The position numbers and the translations under genes were made by a program. Shown here piece by piece: positions 52,956 through 63,319 of a DNA stretch of 64,000 nt (positions are counted from its first letter, which is position 1; every line of letters begins with the position of its first letter). The notes beneath the pieces are model-generated. The model was not told the origin of the DNA. It saw only the letters and a list, made by a program, of their open reading frames with translations, and made no database searches. Origin of the DNA: Aristolochia californica (taxonomy: Eukaryota; Streptophyta; Magnoliopsida; Piperales; Aristolochiaceae); assembly GCA_029961685.1 (NCBI GenBank), contig JARWKL010000008.1, forward strand, positions 35,078,430 through 35,142,429. Direction: 5' to 3'.

Positions 52956-53346
52956 TGTAGAAGTTAGGACCCCATGAGAATGACTCTAGGTTAATGTGGA
53001 AGAAGAAGGAGAGAAGAGAGAGAAAAGGGAGAAAGGAGAAGGACATTAGAGAGGAGAGTTTGGATTAATGGAAGGAGAGAATGTGTCAAGGGAGAAGAGA
53101 GGGTGGCTGGACATTTTCTCAATGAGAAGAAAAGGCTTGAATGCCTTACCTCTTAGCCAATACTCTTATTTATAGTATTACAAAGCCCTTAGGGTTACAA
53201 CTCAATAGATTAAAATACATACTAAGATAATGTATTTACATCTTCATGCCATCCTTATGGAATATACCATAAATAACGACTTTGCCACTCCTTTGACGTG
53301 TGGGCTTGTAGCCTTGAGCTTGTGGGCATGAGCCCATCTTCCAAAA
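52956..53346 (-). repeat. N 5' LTR
   Basis: 391-bp partner of 47163-47551. Its outer end is TTTTGGAAG on the minus strand, so the terminal TG is changed. Confidence 0.93.
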
Positions 53347-53655
53347 GTATGTTGTGTCAATGAAGGTTTTATTGAGCATCATCATGATGAGTGCAAAGAG
53401 AACCCCAGAATGGAATTTAGTGAAGATATTCCTGGTTGCTATGATGGCAGAGATAGAGTAATGGAGAAGGCACCTAAGTTATTCAATAGAGTTTACATTT
53501 ACTTCTCCAATGCTTTTGAACCATCTTCTAGAGGAGACCTTAGGGACCTTCTTCTTGTTGATGGGGGTGTTGTCTTGGATGACAAGAAAGACCTAAGGAA
53601 TATAGTGGAAGTGCTTGCTTCTGCATGTGCATTTTTGCATGTGTCTGTGCAGTAA
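53347..53655 (+). pseudogene. Captured BRCT-domain fragment (BRCA1/BARD1-like)
   Basis: The reading APKLFNRVYIYFSNAFEPSS, RGDLRDLLLVDGGVVLDDKK resembles the start of the second BRCT repeat of plant BRCA1/BARD1-type proteins (PKLFDG..FYF.G.F.PS....L..L...GG), a phosphopeptide-binding fold of DNA repair factors. The stretch before it (EDIPGCYDGRDRVMEK) fits the linker between BRCT repeats. Only about 80 codons remain open, ending in a stop. I am confident of BRCT-like, less of which protein. Confidence 0.6.
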
Positions 53656-53679
53656 GTAAGTGATTTTGTTTGGCGTGCA

Positions 53680-53940
53680 ATGAATAGGAAGTACACTGTA
53701 GGCGAGTTCAGAATTGTGATAGATACACTATATCAACTTGTACCTGGGATGCAGACTGCAACTGATATAAATTGTGGGTTTTCGGTGAGACGGTCGAAGA
53801 TTCTGTTTCAAACACTAACTGTTGGGGATAATACTAAGTACATAGCGGCTAGTATTCGCTCCATTTTGTTCACTTTTGCATTGGTAGGTTCATTCTCAAA
53901 TGGGGTTCCGAAGATTATGGTGGAACGTCTTGTTGGCTAG
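53680..53940 (+). pseudogene. Captured CDKAL1-like methylthiotransferase fragment, plus unknown piece
   Basis: [20 protein letters not shown] followed by [14 protein letters not shown] matches the radical-SAM barrel of plant CDKAL1-type tRNA threonylcarbamoyladenosine methylthiotransferase (usual continuation ATDIICGFPGET). After GF the reading changes to [12 protein letters not shown] and [20 protein letters not shown], not recognised and perhaps from another gene. The catalytic cluster-binding Cys residues are not included. Confidence 0.78.
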
Positions 53941-54089
53941 TCATGGTCTTGCCAGAATGGAGCTGGTGATAGTTCAGATTGTTGTTTGGTTGTTTAACCG
54001 TAGGGTGGTCTACTACAACGAGTCATTCTGGCAGTGTTAGATTATCACCCAAAAACATAATATTTTGTTTCACAGGTGGAACATTCTTC

Positions 54090-54279
54090 CAACGTGGGAA
54101 ATCAGAGGAGGGTTTTGGATACCACAATCTCTCCATTCGGGTGTTACATTGGAGCGACTACACCGCTTGTGTCATCCAGTGGGTTGACACAACTGCTACT
54201 TGGAAAGATGTGGAGACGTTTTGGCAAGCATCCCTACCTTCGATCTTGAGGACAAGCTCTTTCTCCAGGGGGGGTGTAA
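54090..54279 (+). pseudogene. O gypsy polyprotein tail and PPT
   Basis: The reading VLHWSDYTACVIQWVDTTAT, WKDVETFWQ corresponds to the chromodomain-like tail of F and L (ILVQW...ATWE). It is followed in a shifted frame by FDLEDKLFLQGG and the polypurine tract. Confidence 0.8.
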
Positions 54280-54640
54280 TGTTATGAACTCAATAGCAAG
54301 TCGGGTTATGCAGAGACGTCGTGGCTGAGTCACTTACTTAGTCATTAAGTTAAGTCAATTACTTAGTCATTAAGTTTATTTGCTTTAGAGTTAAATGCTA
54401 TGGACGGGAAACTCTGTAATTTTGTCTTGAAACTGGTTGATGTGATCCCTATCTAGGGGTGTAAGGAATGGGAAAGAAGTAAGTCTAAATTTAGGTTAAA
54501 CAAAGGGATTTTGAGTTCTCCTAAACGAGCTCAGGGGTGTGTGTTCTTCTCAACATTGTGATTCATAGGGAAGAAGAAGATAAGAGAAGAATCAAGCCGA
54601 AGGGAAGCTTGATAACCCTAGGTTCGTTAAGGAGAAACAT
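54280..54640 (+). repeat. O 3' LTR, truncated
   Basis: TGTTATGAACTCAATAGCAAG follows the PPT. The first bases are shared with E, F, L and M LTRs. The end is lost at the junction with G (about 54640-54645). Confidence 0.8.
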
Positions 54641-54644
54641 ATCT

Positions 54645-55688
54645 TAGATTTAGCATCAAGTTTACTTCTAAGATCAGAATCAATATGAATATAAGAAACA
54701 CAACCAAAAACTTTCAAGAAATAAAGGTTTACCTCTTTGCCACTCCAAACCTCTTCTTGTATTTTACAATCCGATGGTGTTGTGGGACCTCTGTTGATCA
54801 AATAGGTAGCGGTTCTAATAGACTCAGACCAAAACATCTTTGGCAATCCTGCATGTAATCTCATGCTCCTAGCACGCTCGTTCAAAGTTCTATTCATCCT
54901 CTCAATCACACCATTCTATTGAGGTTGTCTAGGAATGGTCTTCTTCATCTTGATTCCATTATTAACACAGTACCGCTTGAAATTTTCATCTATCTATTCT
55001 CCCCCATTATCTGATTGCAAACACTTCACATTTAAATTTGTCACATTCTTAACCATTGCTCTCCATCTCTTGAATGTATCAAAGACATCAGATTTATTTT
55101 TCAAGAAATAAACCCATACCTTTCTACTTGCATCATCAATAAATGTCACATAGTAGTTAGAACCTCCAAGGGAAGTAATAGTTGAAGGCCCCCACACATC
55201 TGTGTGAACCAACTCCAATTTTGTTGTCTTTAGCTCCTTTCCAGCCTGAGAAAAGCTAACTCTTTTCTGCATGCCAAAAATAAAGCCTTCACACAAACTA
55301 TATTTTACAATTTTCACCCTTGGTAGCTTCCCTTTGGACTGAAGCACTTTCATTAACTTCTCACTCATGTGACCAAGCCTATAATGCTACAAATCAGAAT
55401 CAATAACAGCATCAACAAATGCAACCGTGTCTCACCAACTGGAAGTGATGTAAAGAGTTCTAGTTTTAAATCCTCATGTAAAAACCATGGCTCCCTTTGT
55501 GTCTTTCTAGGCAACACCATTAAAAGTCACATTATGACCTTCATTATCAACCTGCCCTACTAAGATCAGACTACACATTAGTTTTGGTACATGTCTCACC
55601 TTGTGAAATTTCCACACTAACTTGTTTTACATCTTCAAACTGATATTACTAAAATCGATAATATCCAAAATTTCTCCATCAATAAGAC
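54645..55688 (-). pseudogene. G copia integrase, minus strand, truncated
   Basis: Frames 55368-54994 and 54909-54645 read LELVHTDVWGPSTITSLGGS (first catalytic Asp), NYYVTFIDDASRKVWVYFLK, CLQSDNGGE (second Asp), MIERMNRTLNERARSMRLHA (IERMNRT, catalytic Glu), FWSESIRTATYLINRGPTTP and LDAKSK, where O sequence takes over. This is a different copia lineage from B and N (Tork-like motifs). Pre-integrase continues to 55688, interrupted by the solo LTR. Confidence 0.9.
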
Positions 55689-56121
55689 TTTTGAATTTAT
55701 GGAAAAGATAAATACTTCATTGACTTATTATAATTAGAGTACATGAACCACTATTTATGATAGAGGAAGGTAATAGAGTCCAATTACAATAAAACTACCT
55801 TTATCCCAATTACACCCAAACTCTACACTTAAAGATAAGTCCTAGCATAATTAAATAACTCAATATAGATAAAAGACAAACACCACTCAAACTAGAACTC
55901 TTCTAGGACGTGACCGTATGATAAAAATATTTTCGTGAGTCCTTCTTTATCTTCCAACTTATGTGAGAAGGATGTCAGCTTGTGGTAATCATGGTGGGTC
56001 CTACTTCTTATGTGTTTGGGCCCATCTTGTGGACCTTACTTGGTCGTGTGGCCCATCTTATAATGATCTTAGATATGTCGGCCTTCCTTGGTCGTGTGGG
56101 CTTGGGCCCTATCTTCCAACA
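55689..56121 (-). repeat. Solo A-family LTR in G
   Basis: 433 bp. The reverse complement runs TGTTGGAAGATAGGGCCCAAG to AAATTCAAAA and matches the A1 and A2 LTRs along its length. Perfect target duplication AAGAC at 55684-55688 and 56122-56126. The interior was removed by LTR-LTR recombination. Confidence 0.95.
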
Positions 56122-57059
56122 AAGACACACCTTCTCGTGATCTCCAACAACTTAATTCTCCATGATCTCACGGTGCACAGTGGTGTGAAAAGAAACTCCT
56201 AAATCTAACACCAAAGAGTCAATAGGGCTATCAATTGACAAGAGTAAAGCATCTTGTACTTCTTCAATCACCGCATTTGCAGCATCATTTTTATTTGCAT
56301 CCTTCTTCAGTGCTCTCTGTAGTTCTTCTTTATATAACCAAATTTGCCACAATTCCAGCATTCCACTTTCATTCCGAATAAGGACTTGCTTCTACAAGCC
56401 TTGACTTCCCTCTACCATTGCCCTTCTTGGAATTCCTCTCGAAGTTCTTGCCTCTAGTATCAACACTTTGGGTAGAATTAGATGTCGACGTCCTTTATAC
56501 AAACTTCCTCCACAAGAATGGTATCCCAAATATCAATAAAACTCAACTTCCCATTGTCTACAAAGTTGTTGGCCGCAACCATCAAAAGCTCCCAACAATT
56601 TGGCAGAGATGCCAAAAGAATTAAAGCACGAACCTCATCATCAAATTTAATTCGAACGGAGATCAATTGATTGACAATTGTGCTAAACTTATTCAAATGT
56701 GTTGCCACTGGTGTATTTTTTGTCATCTTTGAATTGAAGAGTTTTTTTACGAGATGTACCTTATTATTTGCAAAAGGATTCTCATACATGTAGGACAGAA
56801 TCTTCATCATCCCTGTTCTGTTTTTCTTCGACGAGATGTTGTGAGTGACGTTCTTCAACAGTGTTATCTGGATTAATCCCAACACCTATCTATCAACGAA
56901 ATTCCACTCATCATCTTTTATACCTTCTGGTTTCATATCTTGAAGTGGCGAGTGCAGCTTTTTACTGTATAGATAATCTTTGATCTGCATCCTCTAGAAT
57001 GCAAAATCCATACCATCAAACTTGTTTATTCGTAGTGTCGATCCTTCTCTACCAGCCAT
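56122..57059 (-). pseudogene. G gag and protease region
   Basis: The start is the ATG at 57059 (MAGREGSTLRINKFDGMDFA, FWRMQIKDYLYSKKL). The frame 56885-56478 continues MLGLIQITLLKNVTHNISSK, LVKKLFNSKMTKNTPVATHL and DDEVRALILLASLPNCWELL, a standard copia gag. The zinc knuckle CWNCGKFGYIKKNY has His and last Cys replaced by Tyr. The protease part LVLDLGVSFHTTVHRE lies at about 56210-56150. Confidence 0.9.
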
Positions 57060-57080
57060 TGCTCTCAATCACGAACCAAG

Positions 57081-57094
57081 GCTTTGATACCTCT
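57081..57094 (-). other. G primer binding site
   Basis: The minus strand AGAGGTATCAAAGC is an iMet-type site (GGTATCARAGC) next to the LTR start TGTTAAGAATTAG in plus orientation. Confidence 0.8.
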
Positions 57095-57430
57095 TGTTAA
57101 GAATTAGATGCCCTAATTTAGAATTAACGAGAGCAATAATAATAAATGCAAAAGAAGGAAAAAAAAAAGTATTTCATCTCAAGGTGAGACTATGTCCTGT
57201 CTTCAACCGGTTTATTAAACCACTATGAAGATGAAATAGTTTACAAGAGAAATCTCATACACTTATAGGTGTTTTTTCTCTAACCTCTCTCGAGCTGTAA
57301 CCCAAGATGTTGCTTCGAATGATGATCCCCTACCCCCCTTCCAACACCATGGAAATCTTACTACGAAGGTCAATCCACCTACGGACTCATCATAAGGCCT
57401 TGATTAGAGTCCACAACTTAACACTAAAGA
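57095..57430 (-). repeat. G 5' LTR, copy 2, approximate right end
   Basis: It begins at the primer site and runs through ACTTCGAATGATGATC to about CACAACTTAACAC, before RNase H sequence. The right end is uncertain. Copy 1 is 10385-10690, with a different deletion pattern around the C-rich site. Confidence 0.65.
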
Positions 57431-57960
57431 TCCAACCCAATCTGCTTCTACAAAGATTTTAACATTGAGATGATCGTGGCACTTATATAAAATCCCCCTT
57501 CCTGGAGCCTTCTACAAGTATATGAGGATTCTTTCTAGTGTCTGCCAGTGAGAGATCTGAGGTTTGTGCATATATTGGCTCACAACACTAACTACAAATG
57601 AGATATTTGTTCTAATCACTGTAAGATAAATTAGTTTTTTGACCATCCTTTGGTATTTGCCCACATCAACATCTTCACCAAAGCCTACACATAATCTCAC
57701 ATTTGTAACCTTTGGAGTGTCAGTAGGACAAGATCCCATCATTTTTGTGTCTTTGAGTAAGTCAAGTACATATTTTATTTGTGATAGGATAACGTTATGC
57801 CTGGACTGAAGAACTTCAATACCCAGGAAGTACTTGAGTAGTCCCAAGTCTTTTGTCTTGACTTCATTGTATATCTTTTGTTTAATTTGATTGCATGTCT
57901 TGAATTCACTGCATATCTTTTGGCAAAACCCTCTTAGCATAAATGGGATTTAACAAAAAT
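57431..57960 (-). pseudogene. H: copia RT end and RNase H, copy 2
   Basis: The frame 57940-57512 reads YNEVKTKDLGLLKYFLGIEV, VILSQIKYVLDLLKDTKMMG, GEDVDVGKYQRMVKKLIYLT, ISFVVSVVSQYMHKPQISHW, then RNase H decays towards 57431. The RT active site is absent. FKTC...KTKDLG is duplicated at the start as in copy 1. Confidence 0.88.
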
Positions 57961-58215
57961 GGTGTGATGGAGCTTCATTTTATATCTATACATCCTTTTT
58001 ATCCCCAGCTTGAGGGGGAGAAGTAGATGAAGAACAAGAAAGAGGTGTTTTGTTCCACATGTTGTGGTAATTTTTATGTGACCAAAATATTCAAGAAAGG
58101 GGGAGCACACAGCATGAAGTTTTTGCATCTAAGAAAAAATATCAACAAAAAAAATTGAAGACAAAGAATCATTTTCATTGCAAGTTGAAGTTATAAAATC
58201 CATCTTGAGGGGGAG
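57961..58215 (+). other. A/I-type interior debris, copy 2
   Basis: Matches 11241-11495 and ends in polypurine tract CATCTTGAGGGGGAG (58201-58215). No coding content is recognised. Confidence 0.7.
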
Positions 58216-58470
58216 TGTTGACGAGTAGATATGGAATAGTCTTACATGACTCTCATAGTAAGAAGTCTCACAGAGCCAAAATTAATATGGTTGAGTATTA
58301 CAAGAGTCACACAAGAGGGGGTCTTACAGAAGAGTCTCAGTTAAAGGTGTTTTAGTTATGTTAGTCATTTATTTATGTTTAGTTATTCAATTGTTCTAGG
58401 ACTTATCTTTTAGTGGGTGTAACAAGGATAAGGTAGTTTAGTTGCAATTGGATTCTATTTGTTTAAGTTC
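58216..58470 (+). repeat. LTR I, copy 2, right end deleted
   Basis: TGTTGACGAGTAGATATGG onwards matches 11496-11752. It joins J sequence at TATTTGTTTAAG, lacking the last roughly 95 bp that copy 1 has (31834-31930). Confidence 0.75.
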
Positions 58471-59218
58471 ATATTTGTAAAAACCCAATTAATCCACCTC
58501 CAAACCCCTGGAAGCCACCTAGGTCAATATGTTCATCACTTCAACTAAAACAGTTGCTACTATAGTTATGCTCTCTTGCCTTTCATGTGCTCTTAACCTA
58601 GTCTCCATTTCATACTAATCCATTTGTGTCTATAGCTTATGTTTCTAAAACTGAAGTCCAAGGCATTGGTCCATCTACTACTTCTTCCACTTTACCTCTA
58701 CCTAATGTTTTTCTTTTGTCCCTCAATCTCCTTTAAGTCTTATATATGTCAATCAAATTACTAAACATGGGTGTTTTATAACCTTTTCTTGGACATATTA
58801 TGTTTTTCAAGACAATCATACCAAACCGGGATTTGTGGGAGCCATGAATAGGGAGGTCTTTACTTCCTTAATCATGAAGAAATTTCAATAGTAGTGGAAA
58901 AAATAGTTTGGCACTCCAATGGCACTACCCTCGTAGCATAAATGGAATTTAACAAAAATGGCCCAATGGAACTCCATTGTGATAATCAAGCAGCAATCCA
59001 TACTGTTTTCAGTCTTTCGTGAAAGAACTATGCATATTAAAGTTGATTGCCATTTTGTTAGTGAGAAGTAGCAAGCAGGCATTATATGTCCCAAACATCT
59101 TTCATCTCACAAGCAACTTACGAATATACTCTCAAAATCAGTTAGCTCAAAAGTTGTCTACACTATGAGCACCTAGTTGGGAATATATGATATTTCTCAC
59201 CACCAGCTTGAGGGAGAG
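58471..59218 (+). pseudogene. J: internally deleted copia remnant, copy 2
   Basis: VSKTEVQGIGPSTTSSTLPL (protease end), then LYCDNQAAIHTVFSLS-type RNase H end and polypurine tract ACCAGCTTGAGGGAGAG. Longer than copy 1 at its left (58500-58600). Confidence 0.8.
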
Positions 59219-59407
59219 TGTTAGAAGGCACTCGTGTGAAGGGTGTCACAACATGTAAAGAGGAAGAACTCCTCACCAACATCTAAAGGGTGTAAAATGA
59301 GATAAATAATGTGATCTTCATAAGGTTTGCATAAGGGTGTAATTATGTAAGATGATGTATGTCCACTTATGTATTTTCTTTCATAAAACTTGTAGCCCTA
59401 AGGAATT
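59219..59407 (+). repeat. J 3' LTR, left part, copy 2
   Basis: TGTTAGAAGGCACTCGTGTG, interrupted at 59407 by the K2 LTR at the same base as in copy 1 (32803). Confidence 0.8.
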
Positions 59408-60377
59408 AGATGAGAATGCAAAATGTCATATTTTTCTCCCTTATTACTTAGTATTTTATAATTATTTTGTGCCTAAATATAGTCATTATTCTTATATTTT
59501 GATTTAGGATCCAAATGGAGGCGTTAAGTGCAAAAAAATGTTAATTGGGCGATTCAGGATAGTTTCCTCATTACTTTGTAATCTGGGCATAACTCTCTCA
59601 TCTGAGCTCTGATTGAGATTATTCAAGATGATATGGAACACCAAGAAAAATTTATACAACTTTTATGTTAACATTTTTGAGAGATACTGGCTGCATCTAA
59701 GCCAAAATCGGCCTTGAAGTCATGGCCCGTGCACTGTGACATCCTGGAACAGGAAAAAGGGGAGTTCGGCCGATGCCCCCTCTTTTTCCCTTCACCAAAA
59801 TTTCCTCATATTTTCTCTAATTTTTCCTTCAATTTTATTAATGGCCATACGTGGCTAAACTTTCAGACTTGGTCAAAGGAAACTGAAGCCATTGGAATCA
59901 ATAAAAATGATCCGATTTGTTTTCATCGTTCAATTTATTTTTTGAGTATCAGATGTTCTTTTATAATTCTTTTCATGATTGTCTCATTTAATCACTAGGA
60001 GGCCTACTAGTTTATTACTCATTAAATCTACTGTTGGGTTAGATTGCAAATCCGTAATTGTTTGATCCCTCTAACTTGTGAAGCAATTGAGATTTGATGA
60101 TTTGTTGCGTCAGGAATTATTAGATCTTAAGAAGAACGTTGGACTAAATTAAATTCAGCCGCTTGTGCTTGTATTGTTTAGTTTCATCGATCTCTCTAAT
60201 TCTTAAGGCTACAACTAGATTAAACCTGTAGTGCTTGCCTTGGGTTGTTTAGTAGCTAGGGTTAATTGGATCGCTTGTTTTCTAATTAACTATGATTAAG
60301 GAGAGGTGGAAAGATAGTTCCAATGGTGAATACTCAGGTGCAAATTGATATATGCATGCCTCAGTGATCAGTTATGA
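59408..60377 (+). repeat. K2 5' LTR, truncated
   Basis: Colinear with 32804-33870. The first base is changed (AGATGAG for TGATGAG). The C-run site has five C. Confidence 0.82.
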
Positions 60378-60810
60378 AGTATGATCCCTATTCTAACACG
60401 TATAACATGGGATGGAGGTATCATCCCAACATTTGCTATGGGAATCCACAAGTTAATCCCCATGCAACTCAAAATCACCCAAGTTACTAGCAATATAAGC
60501 AGCCATATCCCCCTAGACAACAACCGGGCCAAACTTCTAATACCGGTATGTCTTTAGAAGATATTGTTAAGTCTCTTGCACTAATACAATTTCAACAGGA
60601 GACGAAACAATTTCAACTAGAGGCAAGGCCTAGTATTCAAAGTTTGGACAATCAAATGGGCCAGATGGCAAGCGCAATTAGTCGGCTAGACGCACAAAGT
60701 TCGGGAAAATTATCCTCTCAAATGGTAATAAATCCAAGAGAAAATGCAAGTCCAATCATTTTGAGAAGTGGAAAGAGGTTGAGATTCTGGCAAAAGCAGC
60801 CCCTGCATCA
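60378..60810 (+). pseudogene. K2 gag C-terminal part
   Basis: YDPYSNTYNMGWRYHPN, HPSY, stop, QYKQPYPPRQQPGQTSNTGM, SLEDIVKSLALIQFQQET and SIQSLDNQMGQMASAISRLD. The same as K1 35805-36230. Confidence 0.87.
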
Positions 60811-61800
60811 TTGGAGCAAGAAAAGGAGAAAAACATCGTTGCAGACAAGAACGTTCCAATTGATGATGACGTACCTAAGTGTAAGTTTCGACTTCTTTTT
60901 GACTATAAACCAATTCCTCCTTTTCCTCAAGCTTTGGTAGACTCTAGAAAATATGAGCAAAATAAAAATTTATATGAGACTTTCTGTAGATATGAGGTAA
61001 ATAATCAACGTTTAGATGCTATTAAACAAGTGCCTCATTATACTAAATTTCTGAAAGAACTATGCACAATTAAGAGGAAACATAAACTTAAAGGATGTGA
61101 GAAGGTGAGAGTAGGGGAGAATGTTTTTGCAGTTATTCAAAGAAAATTCCCTGCAAAGTGCAAAGGTCCAGGTATGTTTACTATCCCTAGTATGTTAGGT
61201 AACACCAGATTTGAGAAGGCCATGATAGATTTAAGAGCTTCGATTAATGTCATGCCATATTCTATATATGCTTCTTTGAAACTTGGACCATTGAATAAAA
61301 CTACTGTTGTGATTCAATTGGTTGATAGATCTAATGTCTATCCTAAAGGAGTAGTTGAGGATGTTCTTGTGCAAGTTAATGTTTTGATTTTTCCTGCTGA
61401 TTTCTATATGCTTGATATGGAAAAGGGTGACCAAACTGCTCCTATTTTGTTAGGAATACCATTCTTAAAGACAATCAAGACTAAGATAGATGTTCATAGT
61501 GGCACACTTACCATGGAAATTGATGGTGAAATTGTTAAGTTTAACATTTGTGATGCCTTGAAATATCTTGACGATTATAATCATATTTAGTCTATTGATG
61601 TGATTGATTCTTTCGCACAGGAAGTTTTTGAACTTGATGGAAAAGATGAGTTGGAAGTTACCATTAGTAAGCATCTTGAGAAAGAGAATGAGGAGTTAGC
61701 CTTGTGTTCTGATTTGCAGAAAATTGTAGCAGCGTTAAATGATATTCCACAATTACAGCTGCCAGGTAACCTTCTGTTTTGCAGGCTCCCACTCCAGATT
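60811..61800 (+). pseudogene. K2 protease region
   Basis: The 259-codon frame 60811-61590 reads KCKFRLLFDYKPIPPFPQAL, VFAVIQRKFPAKCKGPGMFT, NTRFEKAMIDLRASINVMPY (the Gly of the usual DLGAS is Arg) and APILLGIPFLKTIKTKID. A stop at 61590 is followed by FELDGKDELEVTISKHLE in the frame 61600-61803. Confidence 0.88.
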
Positions 61801-62700
61801 TGAAGCCTCACCCTAGCATGTACATATTCCTTGGAGATGGAGGAACGTTACTAGTGATCATCTCCGATAAAATTAGTGCACTGCAAGAAGAAAAGCTTGT
61901 GCATGTCCTTAAGGAGCATCAGAAAGGGAACAAAGCCTTCCCGTCAACCGCAAAGAAGATTGAACCCGCCCATACCGGATGTAGTAAAGAAGAAGATCCT
62001 CAAACTTCTTGAAGTTGGAATGATTTATCCTATTTCGAATAGCACATGGGTCAGCCCAGTTCAAGTGGTTCCCAAAAATATAGGAATAACTGTTGTGAAA
62101 AATTAGAATGATGATTTAGTTCCTTCCCGTGTTCAGAATGGGTGGTGGGTTTGTATAGATTATAGAAAATTAAACTCTGTAACCCGTAAGGACCACTTCC
62201 CTTTGCCTTTTATTGATCAAATGGTTGAAAATTTAGATGATCATTCTTACTATTGTTTTCTTGATGGTTATTCAGGTTATTTTCAGATTGCAATTGCCCC
62301 GGAGGATAATGAAAAGACGACTTTTCCATGCCCATTCGGGACTTTCGCATATCATCCCATACCCTTTGGCCTTTGCAATGCTCCAGCCACTTTCCAAAGG
62401 TGTATGGTTTGCATATTTTTAGATTATATTGAGCATATCATAGAAATCATTATGGATGATTTCACAGTTTATGGAGACTCCTTTGATACTTGTTTGCATA
62501 ACCTTACACTTGTTCTTCAAAGATGCATAGAAACTAACCTTGTGTTAAATTCTGGAAATGTTATTTTATGGTTGAACAAGGCATAGTTTGGGGTCATGTT
62601 GTTTCATGTAGGGGAATTGAGGTAGACAAAGCTAAAATTGATATTATTCAATCTTTACCTTATCCCACTAGTGTGTGGGAAGTTCACTTTTTTCTTGGAC
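61801..62700 (+). pseudogene. K2 reverse transcriptase
   Basis: STWVSPVQVVPK, WWVCIDYRKLNSVTRKDHFP, SYYCFLDGYSGYFQIAIAPE (motif A Asp), FGLCNAPATFQRCM and EIIMDDFTVYGDSFDTCLHN (intact catalytic pair, about 62451). A segment before STWVSP is deleted relative to K1 and frames shift at about 61970 and 62590. The fingers-palm part 62203-62586 is the best preserved RT stretch of the two K copies. Confidence 0.9.
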
Positions 62701-63319
62701 ATGCAGGTTTCTACCGAAAATTCATTAAAGACTTCTCAAAAATAGCATTACCCTGGTGCAAGTTGTTACCAAAGGTTGTGGCTTTTGAGTTCAATGAGGT
62801 GTGAAAAAAGGCGTTTGACAAGCTGACGGAACTATTGACTTCTGCCCCAGTTATCCAACCCCTTGACTGGAACATTCCTTTTGAGATAATGTGTGACACA
62901 AGTGATTATGGAATAGGCGCCATTTTGGGTCAAAGAATAGGAAAATCATCCCATGCCATTTATTAGGCTTCCATGCCTTTGAATGATGTCCAGAGAAATT
63001 ATTCTACCACTAGAAAAATAACTTTTAGCTGTTTTTTTTGCTTTAGAAAAGTTTCGATCTTATTTGTTTGGTACTAAAGTCATTGTTTACTCTTATCATG
63101 CAGCTCTCCGTTATTTGATGATGAAGAAAGAGGAACAACCAAGGCTAATATGATGGATACATCTCTTGAGTGAATTTGATTTGGAGATCAAAGACAAATG
63201 AGCGACAGAAAATCATGCGCAAATCATTTGAGTCGTTTAGTTCATGTGTAGGATGAACTTCATTTGCAGGAAACATTCCATGATGACCAATTGCTCTCTA
63301 CGAGAGTGACATTACCATG
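62701..63319 (+). pseudogene. K2 RNase H, cut by M
   Basis: [60 protein letters not shown], then LSEFDLEIKDK, stop. It ends at LPCV, where the M LTR starts. Confidence 0.87.

Larger units (their letters stand above)
47163..53346 (-). mobile_element. N: Ty1/copia element, minus strand
   Basis: The LTRs are 47163-47551 and 52956-53346. Primer site (52944-52955) and PPT (47552-47567) are in place. Gag, pre-integrase, integrase, RT and RNase H are related to B1/B2 but the LTR is different and resembles the head of the A LTR (TGTTGGAAGATGGGC). Flanks AAGAA and GTATG do not match, so no target duplication exists and the two sides belong to different loci. A solo LTR sits in its protease region. 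Confidence 0.94.
53347..54640 (+). mobile_element. O: 3' part of a gypsy element with captured host gene pieces
   Basis: The right part has the chromodomain-like tail, polypurine tract AGGGGGGGTGTAA (54267-54279) and the start of an LTR (TGTTATGAACTCAATAGC). Upstream of these, where integrase should be, are pieces of unrelated host proteins. The 5' part of the element is missing at N, and the LTR is cut at about 54640 by G. The arrangement (host pieces followed directly by the gypsy tail and LTR) repeats that of E. Confidence 0.8.
59408..63319 (+). mobile_element. K2: Athila/Tat-like element, deletion copy
   Basis: LTR sequence 59408-60377 joins gag at about 60378. The last part of the LTR, the primer site and the first two thirds of gag (equivalent to about 33870-35805 of K1) are missing. 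Protease, RT and RNase H follow until M interrupts at 63320. Same insertion site in J as K1. Confidence 0.88.
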
